The notes under the pieces were generated by a model. It saw nothing but the letters and a program-made list of their open reading frames with translations, ran no database searches and was not told where the DNA came from. A stretch of 46,590 nucleotides of DNA from Parendozoicomonas callyspongiae (GTDB lineage: Bacteria > Pseudomonadota > Gammaproteobacteria > Pseudomonadales > Endozoicomonadaceae): assembly GCF_023502345.1 (NCBI RefSeq), contig NZ_JAMFLX010000031.1, positions 1 through 46,590 on the forward strand. The letters are read 5' to 3'. How positions within the stretch are numbered: the first letter of the stretch is position 1; each line of letters opens with the position of its first letter. Shown here one piece after another: positions 35,695 through 43,476 of this stretch. The position numbers and the translations under genes were made by a program.

Positions 35695-36204
35695 TCAGGC
35701 TGGAGAAAGCTCCTTGGTTTCGCTCAGAATGTATTGGTACTCAGCTTCCATTTGATGCTCAATATTTTCCGCTACAAAGCTGGCAGCCACTTTACCCACT
35801 AGAGGAATTGAGCTGCTGATTTCCATGGTGACATGGTTCACACAACCATCACCTGTTGGGCAGAGCAGCATTTCGCCCTGAACTTTTACCGGGACACCAT
35901 CTATATCAACCCGCATGGTGCAAAGGCGGCTGCCATCGTCCTGGGAGACCCAGCTCTCACGCTGGCGAACCCTGTTGTACTCACCTAGGAACTTACGCAA
36001 GGCTGCTGGGATTTCACTGCCTGCAGGAACCTCCCGGCGGGAGTCCATGGTCAGACTGCCTTCTGCTTCAGACAGTTCCCTTAGTCGGAATTTACGAGCC
36101 CCAAGTGCCTCGTATTTTGTAGATATTATCTCTTCGGATGAGAAAAAACGATAAACGTCGTTTACTTGGCAGTTATAGTGATGTTCAACGGTTACAATTT
36201 TCAT
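35695..36204 (-). CDS. DUF2505 family protein (SRPBCC-like fold)
   Basis: A 169-residue soluble protein. The opening VEHHYNCQVNDVYRFFSSEE, the SLTMDSRREVPAG strand, RQRESWV and the C-terminal ENIEHQMEAEYQYILSE helix match DUF2505, a group related to SRPBCC (START-like) lipid-binding domains. A hydrophobic-ligand role would fit the lipid-storage setting but is unproven. It stands alone on the minus strand between the WS/DGAT and the second phasin gene and ends in a bidirectional terminator. Confidence 0.8.
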   Translation of the reverse strand: MKIVTVEHHYNCQVNDVYRFFSSEEIISTKYEALGARKFRLRELSEAEGSLTMDSRREVPAGSEIPAALRKFLGEYNRVRQRESWVSQDDGSRLCTMRVDIDGVPVKVQGEMLLCPTGDGCVNHVTMEISSSIPLVGKVAASFVAENIEHQMEAEYQYILSETKELSPA

Positions 36205-36494
36205 CGTAAAATATCTCTTTAATTTGCTCTGTTTATTTAAAGCTTTTTATTAGCGACTTTACTGTTTATGTATTAGATATCCTGTGTGTCAATGTTAGAT
36301 TGAAAACCCTGTCATTGTCACCGTGGAAATTGATTTATTCATTTTTTTGGACTGGTTTTTAACAAGAAAAATATTTGCTTGCTCTATAAGCTTAAATGAC
36401 AGGTTTTGAAGAAAATATGAAGGTTTACCAGAAAAATGTGCGTTCGTATAATGGTTTAGCAGATTATAGTGAAGCGAATTAGGGGAGTGAGATT

Positions 36495-36875
36495 ATGTAT
36501 GAGAAAATCTGGTTAGCTGGCCTAGGCGCTTATGCTCGCTATGAAAAGTTTGGAACGGAAGGTAAGAAACTTTTTGAAGAACTGGTAGAAGATGGCGAAG
36601 ATGTTCGTGATCGTGCCAATGATAAAGTTGATGACCTTAAGCAAAAAGCTCAAGAGCGTATCGGCGAAACTGTAGGACGTCTGAAAGAAGTTCTGCGCAT
36701 CAGCAAGGGCGAAGAAGAGAAGACTGATATTCAGGCTCTTTCCGAGCAAATTGAAGAACTTAGCAAAGCTGTAAAGGCCCTGAGTGCTGCCGAGAAGAAG
36801 GCTGCTCCTCGTAAGCCTGTTGCAAATCCAGCTGTAAAAGCTGCGGTTAAGCCAGCCGAAAAAAAAGCCTCTTGA
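36495..36875 (+). CDS. Second phasin-family granule-associated protein
   Basis: A 126-residue paralogue of the protein at 29946-30314. The start MYEKIWLAGLGAYARYEK is identical, followed by the same helical region (LFEELVEDGEDVRDRANDKV; RIGETVGRLKEVL) and a Lys/Ala/Pro tail (KKAAPRKPVANPAVKAAVK). AGGGGAG lies 7-13 bases upstream of the ATG. Expected to bind the surface of polyester or neutral-lipid granules. It lies about 940 bp after the intact WS/DGAT, mirroring the pseudogene-phasin pair upstream. Confidence 0.86.
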   Translation: MYEKIWLAGLGAYARYEKFGTEGKKLFEELVEDGEDVRDRANDKVDDLKQKAQERIGETVGRLKEVLRISKGEEEKTDIQALSEQIEELSKAVKALSAAEKKAAPRKPVANPAVKAAVKPAEKKAS

Positions 36876-36887
36876 TTCAAGAGCAAT

Positions 36888-36929
36888 AAAAAAGGCAACC
36901 TTTAATTAATTATTCAGGTTGCCTTTTTT
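36888..36929 (+). terminator. Rho-independent terminator, probably bidirectional
   Basis: AAAAAAGGCAACCT (36888-36901) pairs perfectly with AGGTTGCCTTTTTT (36916-36929). The A/T flanks give a T-run on both strands, so it can also serve the convergent WS/DGAT paralogue that ends at 36989. Confidence 0.92.
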
Positions 36930-36988
36930 ACTTATCTATTCGCACTAATGGCTAATCTAACCAAAACGGCTAGTTCAGAACATCTCAA

Positions 36989-38455
36989 TCATTCTTGATT
37001 AATATCAACTGTTATCGTCTTTTGAGAGATTTTCCTTCTAGTTTTTCTTTCCTTCTTCAATAGTGATTTGAATGAATCATTGATGCATTCAATATAAAAG
37101 TCAGGATCAGGCATCATATTTCGACAGGCATTCACAGTAATATTCAGCATGCCGTTATAACTGAATGCGTTATGTGCCAACCCGACATTGTCATAAATAG
37201 AATCAATACCAAAGCAGGATTCAAGTTTGGCACCGCAATGGTAAAGTGGAATATGAGGGCCAGCCACACTGCTTATAAAAGTATTGAAGAAGGGGCCGGT
37301 ATGGCGGGCATTCTGATAACCAACTGCCCCGCGGATAAACAGATCTGCCAGGGTGTTGGGGAACAGCCGAGCGGCATCATCTGCAAACTGCCAGTCCAGC
37401 CAGATAGACTGCCTGCGTGCTTTCTCAAGGTGAACGATAAGTTTGTCCAGGCGCTCTTTGTCGTCTGCTATCTCTGTGTACAGGCGAGGGAAGATATGCG
37501 AGAAACGGTGAATACGATCGCCCGATCCCTCTTCCGGCTGGTTAATAACAGGGTACATGGCCGTCATGGACGCAATAGGCAGTTCGTCCTTGCTGGACAG
37601 ATAGCGATGCAGGGCACCGGCGATAATTGCGATCACCACATCATTAAAGCGGGCATCATTATGCTGACTGCGAATGGTGTTAACCTGTTTCAGTTTGAAG
37701 CTTGTACCTTCAAATACCCGGTGAGGTGAGAGCTTGTTGTTAAACCGGGTATGAGGTGAGTGGGTGAAGGCACAGGACTGGCTCTTGCAGGCCGCATCAT
37801 AAAGCTTACGAGCGGCAGGAACGGCGTACCTTCTGGCAACAGAAGCGTAGGAACTGAAGATTTTTACTCTGTTAATTGCTGCTCTGCTTAACAGTTCGAT
37901 ACTGGTGGGAACACGGTCGACAGTGGTGGGATGCTCCGGTAGTGAGGTAATGCTCTCTGCGCCCAGATCATGCAGGGCTGCCATTAGCTGTCCGCCAATT
38001 TCCCGGTTATAAATAGCCCGGTGCATTTTAAACTGCACGGCGAAGCAAGCCTTGGGAAGACCTTCAATATTATCAAGACCTTCTATCACCGTAGCTTCCC
38101 ACAGGGGGCGGTTCATATCGAGTGGGCGGGCGTGGAGTCGTGCGACCTGAATACACAGCTGTCGCCAGTCACCTGGTGTAGGTAGTGCAATATGTCGGAT
38201 GTGATATTCGATATCAAAGTCCGGGTCGACGATCCAGTAGGGGTAATCAAGGTGCAGTGGTGTGGATACTGCGCGATTACGCAACGCGGGTACTTTGTGC
38301 AGGCGTGCTTCAAAGGTCTTGATAATATCTTTGAATCGAACCTTGCCATCTTCGGCTGTTGACTGGTTGTAGAGACACAGTAACCCGATATGCATCGGAG
38401 TTGTGCCGGACTCCATATGAAAGAAGAGATTATCCTGAGGTGATACCTGATACAT
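36989..38455 (-). CDS. WS/DGAT paralogue with degenerate active site
   Basis: A 488-residue protein aligned without gaps to the 33917 enzyme over its first 160 residues (shared MESGTTPMHIG-like start, ARLHKVPALRNRAV, DPDFDIEYHIRHIALP, RPLWEATVIEGLDNIEG). The catalytic motif HHxxxDG reads HRAIYNR at 145-151: His146 is Arg, Asp150 is Asn and Gly151 is Arg. The C-terminal structure (YDNVGLAHNAFSYNG, CRNMMPDPDF) is kept and the frame is open, so it is not a simple pseudogene. It probably cannot catalyse the classical acyl transfer and may be a regulator, a scaffold on droplets or a neofunctionalised enzyme. It is monocistronic on the minus strand. Confidence 0.9.
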   Translation of the reverse strand: MYQVSPQDNLFFHMESGTTPMHIGLLCLYNQSTAEDGKVRFKDIIKTFEARLHKVPALRNRAVSTPLHLDYPYWIVDPDFDIEYHIRHIALPTPGDWRQLCIQVARLHARPLDMNRPLWEATVIEGLDNIEGLPKACFAVQFKMHRAIYNREIGGQLMAALHDLGAESITSLPEHPTTVDRVPTSIELLSRAAINRVKIFSSYASVARRYAVPAARKLYDAACKSQSCAFTHSPHTRFNNKLSPHRVFEGTSFKLKQVNTIRSQHNDARFNDVVIAIIAGALHRYLSSKDELPIASMTAMYPVINQPEEGSGDRIHRFSHIFPRLYTEIADDKERLDKLIVHLEKARRQSIWLDWQFADDAARLFPNTLADLFIRGAVGYQNARHTGPFFNTFISSVAGPHIPLYHCGAKLESCFGIDSIYDNVGLAHNAFSYNGMLNITVNACRNMMPDPDFYIECINDSFKSLLKKERKTRRKISQKTITVDINQE

Positions 38456-38601
38456 GCAGTGCTTCCCTACTTCCAGTCAGTCGCAGATGAGTTCTTTCCA
38501 CTTGTTTATTTTATTGGTGCACCAACAACAGAAGCAGAGCATTTATGCGGAAAAACAGGTCATAAGCACCCGAAATACAGTTTGTACAGCTTTCCTTGAT
38601 A

Positions 38602-39366
38602 TCAGCCAAGAACACGCTGGATACTTTCATCCAGACGGAGCCATTTTCCATCAGGCTGTGCAAGGCGGTCGGCAATAACGTAGAGAACTCTGGGGTTAAA
38701 AATTATTCCAACATGGCTTGCCCGGACATTAATGTTCTGAGACATATCAGTTTCTTCCACATGGGAAATCTGCCAGGCAACAATGCCATCCTGCTTGGTA
38801 TAAATCGAAGTAAATGGAACATGGGGAACGGGCTGGCAGGCTTGCTTGAACCGCTCTTCCAGTTTTTCAATGCTGACATTGCGGCCAAAAACTTTGACAT
38901 ACAGATCCCACAGGCTAGTATTTTCCAGCGAACCGCTGACAGGGCTTCCAAGGGTAATAACCTGGCGGATCATATCCGGGAAGCGTCGTGCAGCCTCACG
39001 GGCCAGAACGCCACCAAGGCTCCAGCCCACCAGGCTGATGCGGTGCCCGGATGTCAGATACACTTCCTTGATACGCTCAATCAGAAGATTTTCAATATCG
39101 CGCCCATTGGCAGGGCCCAGGTTTATACCAAGGCGCCATGGTTGTGCGTTGTAGCCAAGTTTACGAAGGCGGTTACGAATAAAGGAAGTTGCAGGGTCAC
39201 TGGTAAGGAAGCCAGGAATAACCATAACGGTATGGCCATCCCCTTTAGGGGCTTTTTTTAGCAGGGAGCGTTCGCTGACAAGGCTGGCAACATCTTTCAC
39301 CGCACGCAGCGCATCCAGTGCTGTGTCCAGCTTGGTTGGGGGCTTTATAGCTTTCTGCTTCTGCAT
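38602..39366 (-). CDS. Alpha/beta-hydrolase, lipase-like
   Basis: A 254-residue hydrolase. The oxyanion strand is MVIPGFLTSD (48-57), the nucleophile elbow is GWSLGG with Ser116, and the likely triad partners are Asp193 (TKQDGIV) and His218 (ASHVGII). There is no signal peptide, so it is intracellular. The sequence style (PGFLxSDxxxxxLRxxLxxLGYxxxxWxLGxN) resembles cytoplasmic triacylglycerol-lipase/esterase-like proteins found near WS/DGAT genes. Turnover of stored esters is a plausible role by context. It lies 146 bp upstream of the WS/DGAT paralogue on the same strand. Confidence 0.85.
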   Translation of the reverse strand: MQKQKAIKPPTKLDTALDALRAVKDVASLVSERSLLKKAPKGDGHTVMVIPGFLTSDPATSFIRNRLRKLGYNAQPWRLGINLGPANGRDIENLLIERIKEVYLTSGHRISLVGWSLGGVLAREAARRFPDMIRQVITLGSPVSGSLENTSLWDLYVKVFGRNVSIEKLEERFKQACQPVPHVPFTSIYTKQDGIVAWQISHVEETDMSQNINVRASHVGIIFNPRVLYVIADRLAQPDGKWLRLDESIQRVLG

Positions 39367-40056
39367 ACGTAGGCCTGATAATTATTATTTTTCCATGCAG
39401 CCTGGGGCATTACATCTTAATTCATCTACCAATGACCATATCAAGCTGTGGATTGTTATGTTGACATATTAATTCGAACTATCGTCCGTAGTACACGAAA
39501 AAATTGCCTTATCCATAAAGTATATATTGCTGAGTAGTCATATAAGACGTTAAACGACAATGATGTCAGTTATTTACGGCCAGAACTGTTCGTTATACGG
39601 GTGGACTAAAATGCGTCTGTATAAAAAATAAACAGTTCTCGTGAGCCCTTGGCATTTCTGGAAAGAGTTTTCCATTTCGGAGAAGCTAACAGGGTTACCC
39701 ACAGAAATTGTGCATAACTGGTGAACTCTCTAATTACTTGAAAAGTAAGCTTTTGTTCGCTTGTGTCGTTTTTCGGAATGTGGGCTCTGACAAAATTTAC
39801 TGGCAGGCCCTGCTGTCGCTACCGAAATCTGTATGCTGGTGGAAAGAGTTGAATTGTGCAAATATCAGGGTGATTATAATTCACTTCCTTAAGAAGTTGC
39901 TTTCCGGGACAGGGGTGATTGTGAGGACTTTATTATTACTTCCCTAATAACCACCCATTTTCCAAACATTCCCCATTACTGGAACTATCGCCCTCATTGA
40001 CTACTTTTAGCCCTCAGGCCATGCAGGAGAGGCTAACAGGTGGTGTGCCAGTGCGG
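39367..40056. other. Intergenic region without a supported gene
   Basis: About 690 bp, AT-rich at 39400-39620. Short ORFs here have neither ribosome binding site nor recognisable content. It must hold the divergent promoters of the hydrolase and of the large exported protein. Confidence 0.5.
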
Positions 40057-42990
40057 ATGAAATTTGATGTTAATCATAAAAAAATAATTATTCTGGCTTT
40101 TATCTGCTCATGTGCTGTGACTCATGCTCAGGCGCACTCCGGCGATGAAGCTCGGGAAGAGCTTCTGCAGCAGCTTCCCCAGTGGAAGTTGAATACCTTC
40201 CAAAAGGGTGTTTACTCCCTCAATAACAGGATTTGGGATTTTGCCTCCCAAGAGGCGGCTGCTGCAGGAGCAACTCTCTCATTTCTGGCCGCATCCTATG
40301 CAGTGAAGGGAACTATGCAGCAGGTCTTGGGTGAGACATTAGGCAGTTATGGAAGTTTGCTGAGTGATCTTGCTGTTGACGGGCTGACATCATACAGCTG
40401 GCAGGATTTTGGGGGGCGAGCCGGTATAGCGGTTGCAAACTGGATGGTGTCAGATCACCTGAATCCATCAATTAGTTTTGTTCTAAGGTACCTGCTGAAC
40501 CATTGGTACCTTTTCTCGGAGACTTTTCCAGATATCTGGCAGATGATCCTCCCAACTCTTCGGGGGGAAACAACAGTACTCTGTGGTCGCGGAGGCAGCT
40601 GCCAGGCTGTCCAGATTAAATATCAGCTGCCGGGCGGCGAGTATACACCGGATACTGGTCAGCCTTGGCTGGAGCTGGCTTTTCCATTCAAGACTGAAGT
40701 CACCGAGGTGGAGAGTGACTACGACCGTGCTCTGGTAACTCTCAGGGAATGGGCCGCTAAGGAAAAAATTTCCAAGATCCACCTTTACCCAGATACTGAT
40801 AACGGACACAGAAAGCTTTGGCTGCGCTATTGGGTTGATGAAGCTCCCAGCCAACTCATTCAGTTTCCTGGTGTCTTCTCACAGGGAACAAGATCCTGGT
40901 GGTGGACTGATGTAATGGCAGAGAAGAATCCTGAAGTCCGCATTGCTGCCCGCAGGCTTATTAACCCTCTCCACTATGAAGTGATTGCAAACCTTCCGGC
41001 CATTATCTCGGGCGAAGCCATTGACACTATTCATATAGCTGGAGATGATCAGGTCGTCGGTGAGTTAAGAAATCTGGTGGCGGTTTCCGTAGGAGGTATG
41101 GGTTTCCTGGTGTTTGACCGGCACCAAAGTCAGGGATACGAGTTACCGGAAATATGGATGATCAACTCACTGCCACTGGATCATGTTATGCGTCAGGCAA
41201 TAAGAGGGCTGGATTTATACCGTGCTCCGGCATCCTGGAGAGGCCCCTGGAAGTTGGGGGCTTCCCTGCTTCGGTCAAGCGTTCACAAGGGAATAGTTGA
41301 TTGGGCTGTATCACGAATTAAGACAGAGCCGAAACCAAAGCCGGCCCCCAAAAAGCCGGATACAAAATCTCAGAGACAGGGGTTACATACAGCAAGTACC
41401 AGTACTGCCGTGGAAGAGAGTACGAACCGTGAACAGATTCATGCCGGAAGAAAACCTGATCAACCCCAACCCGTACCGGCTGAACCCGCACAGAAAGAGA
41501 AAAGGAAGGTTGATCTCAAGAAAGTTGTTCTTGATTTTATTTCCAGATTTAACGTCCGCTCCCTTTTAATACAATCTGAGCATCTGGCAAAAGAAGCGCA
41601 AGAAAAGGAAAAGCAGGAAGCAGAGAAAAAGAGAAAAGAAAGCAAAAAGCCAGAGAAAAAGTCTGAAAAGCATGTTCACTGGGTTGATGAAGCATCTTCC
41701 AAGAAAGCACAACCTGAAACATGCAAAGAGATAGAACCTGCAGAGGTACCAGAGCCTGCAAAAGCGCAAACAGAACAAGGGCCTCAGACCAGCCCATCAC
41801 CTTCGTCATCAAAACAACCCGATTCTGGAAGGTTTACATCAGGCATAGATGATATACCTGAGGTTACGGCACCACCTCCTGCACAGGTAAATAATGAAAC
41901 CATTACACTTGTCAGCAGTGATTCTGAAAAGTCACTCACTGACTCTCAGGGCATTGTAAGTCCTGTTCAGAAAACGAGTGTTAATGTTCAAACAGATCCT
42001 GTAGAACCTCCATACCCCCCCCTGCCCCCAGCACATGAATCCCGAAGCGTTCAGACTCAGCCCCCTCCATCCGTGCCTAAGGGTGTTCAGACAACACTGT
42101 CTAAGCCGGATACAGTCAGCATTGGAACTCAGGTTGTAATGGAAGAAATGCCTCTGCCTCCTGTTAATAAGAGCGTGACAGTTGAAAGCGCTGGCAGTGA
42201 AGTTGGAGAAACTTCACCAGAACTAAGGAAAGTGCTGGTGCTTGGCGAAGCTGGAAGCAGTAAATTTTCTGCTATGAACTGGATGGCTAATGGGATGTTG
42301 GGAACCAAGAAGTTTCCGGTTGGAAGTGACAGGATTGCAGAGTATGACTCTGTAGATATTGGCGGGGTCAATATCCAGTTTTCCACTATGACAGTATCAG
42401 ACAGTGATTTGAACAAGGCTTCAGCGAATTCTGGAGCACTGTCCAAAAGAGTTGCAAAGTCTATTGATGATGCAGATAAGGTTATCTGGTGTCGTAACCT
42501 GAAAAAGGCGCATGAGTCCGCAATAAATAGTCCGGATGATAACTTCTTCAAAGTGATTTCAGAGTACTCGAGAGAGAAGGGAAAACCTGTCTACAGCAAC
42601 TTTACTCACAGTGATGAAGCATTAAGAGACCATCCACCAAGTATCAATGGAACCAACCCTGTCTTAAAACACGCTGCGGGTCAGTATCAAAAGATCGTTC
42701 AGCCGGGTATTGGCTCTTTAAGTTTAGGAATTTCGGGCTACGCTCCCTTCCAGGAACCTTCCGTGGCCTTTGATAGTCACTACGACTCAAAAAGGTTGGG
42801 AATGGAAGATATGAGCTGGGTTGACTTCTGGCAGACTGTCTTGAAAAGGGATGAACAGGCTCAAAATGAAAAGTCAGATGAAATCGTTCAGGAAGGGCGG
42901 GACTATCAGAAAAAAGGCTACTCGAACGTTTGGGAGAGTCTGAACAGTCTTAAGAATCTGGCTAAGCAAATGGGCATTTCTGTTCAATAA
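40057..42990 (+). CDS. Large exported protein with disordered linker and degenerate GTPase-like C-terminus
   Basis: The start at 40057 gives 977 residues and places a clean signal peptide (MKFDVNHKKIIILAFICSCA, cut after THAQA) at the N-terminus; in-frame starts at 39997 and 40021 remain possible because no site has a strong ribosome binding site. Residues 1-410 are a folded region with hydrophobic stretches (ATLSFLAASYAV) that I do not recognise. Residues 420-740 are low complexity, rich in Lys, Glu, Pro and Ser, with KHVHW and repeated QT motifs. From about residue 725 an AIG1/GTPase-like pattern begins (KVLVLGEAGSSKFSAMNWMA, then NGMLGTKKF and VNIQFSTMTVSDSD), but the P-loop is GEAGSSKF rather than GxxxxGKS. 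Function unknown; a host-facing role is inference. Confidence 0.65.
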   Translation: MKFDVNHKKIIILAFICSCAVTHAQAHSGDEAREELLQQLPQWKLNTFQKGVYSLNNRIWDFASQEAAAAGATLSFLAASYAVKGTMQQVLGETLGSYGSLLSDLAVDGLTSYSWQDFGGRAGIAVANWMVSDHLNPSISFVLRYLLNHWYLFSETFPDIWQMILPTLRGETTVLCGRGGSCQAVQIKYQLPGGEYTPDTGQPWLELAFPFKTEVTEVESDYDRALVTLREWAAKEKISKIHLYPDTDNGHRKLWLRYWVDEAPSQLIQFPGVFSQGTRSWWWTDVMAEKNPEVRIAARRLINPLHYEVIANLPAIISGEAIDTIHIAGDDQVVGELRNLVAVSVGGMGFLVFDRHQSQGYELPEIWMINSLPLDHVMRQAIRGLDLYRAPASWRGPWKLGASLLRSSVHKGIVDWAVSRIKTEPKPKPAPKKPDTKSQRQGLHTASTSTAVEESTNREQIHAGRKPDQPQPVPAEPAQKEKRKVDLKKVVLDFISRFNVRSLLIQSEHLAKEAQEKEKQEAEKKRKESKKPEKKSEKHVHWVDEASSKKAQPETCKEIEPAEVPEPAKAQTEQGPQTSPSPSSSKQPDSGRFTSGIDDIPEVTAPPPAQVNNETITLVSSDSEKSLTDSQGIVSPVQKTSVNVQTDPVEPPYPPLPPAHESRSVQTQPPPSVPKGVQTTLSKPDTVSIGTQVVMEEMPLPPVNKSVTVESAGSEVGETSPELRKVLVLGEAGSSKFSAMNWMANGMLGTKKFPVGSDRIAEYDSVDIGGVNIQFSTMTVSDSDLNKASANSGALSKRVAKSIDDADKVIWCRNLKKAHESAINSPDDNFFKVISEYSREKGKPVYSNFTHSDEALRDHPPSINGTNPVLKHAAGQYQKIVQPGIGSLSLGISGYAPFQEPSVAFDSHYDSKRLGMEDMSWVDFWQTVLKRDEQAQNEKSDEIVQEGRDYQKKGYSNVWESLNSLKNLAKQMGISVQ

Positions 42991-43084
42991 TTAAAGATTT
43001 TGTGTGCCATATTGTTTTATCGTCAACTATTTTATAGTTCAAGTCACTTTTTTTGATTATGTCTGTTATTTAAGAGGCGTACAC

Positions 43085-43393
43085 ATGCTGTTTGCAGAGG
43101 ACGGTAACGTCGCAAAAGCGTTCGAGGAGAGCATTCTGCGCTCTATCGTCGAACGTGAAGCGAAAATTTGCGATACCTGAGACTATGACAAGGTCATGGG
43201 GCTCCCGTGGGGAGTTAAGGAAACTGTTGCGGCTGACCATGCAGCTGTTGTTGCTGACTTTATCGCTAAATCTGAAAATACTGAACTGCCTTTGGGTGGC
43301 GATAGTAAGTTCAAAAAGGCAATTCTTCTCAAGGGTGGCCTGAAAGAGATGAAGGGTAAGCATCTTTTGATCTACCGCTACCAGCTTACTTAA
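43085..43393 (+). pseudogene. Small gene interrupted by an in-frame TGA
   Basis: AAGAGG precedes ATG 43085 by 7 bases. The frame reads MLFAEDGNVAKAFEESILRS, IVEREAKICDT, then TGA (43178-43180), and continues DYDKVMGLPWGVKETVAADH to KGKHLLIYRYQLT with TAA at 43391-43393, 101 sense codons in all. A strong terminator follows. Codon use and composition look alike on both sides of the TGA, so the two halves belong together. I do not recognise the family. It is either a recent nonsense mutation, a sequencing error or a recoded stop. A hairpin (CATGGG-GCT-CCCGTG) has its loop 20 nt after the TGA. The distal half has an internal ATG at 43196 without a proper ribosome binding site. Confidence 0.6.
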
Positions 43394-43412
43394 GCCGGTA
43401 CTTCATCGACCT

Positions 43413-43449
43413 AAAGCCCCGGATTCTCTGTCAGTTCCGGGGCTTTTTT
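43413..43449 (+). terminator. Rho-independent terminator
   Basis: AAAGCCCCGGA (43413-43423) and TCCGGGGCTTT (43436-43446) form an 11-bp stem followed by TTT. It follows the small interrupted gene by 20 bp and faces the end of the sensor kinase gene. Confidence 0.9.
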
Positions 43450-43476
43450 ATTGGCCTGTGTTTTTCAGAGTGTGGT

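Noticed and set aside
39708-39947. Plus-strand ORF of 79 codons
   Set aside because: It needs a non-ATG start, has no ribosome binding site, and the translation shows no recognisable content; treated as chance.
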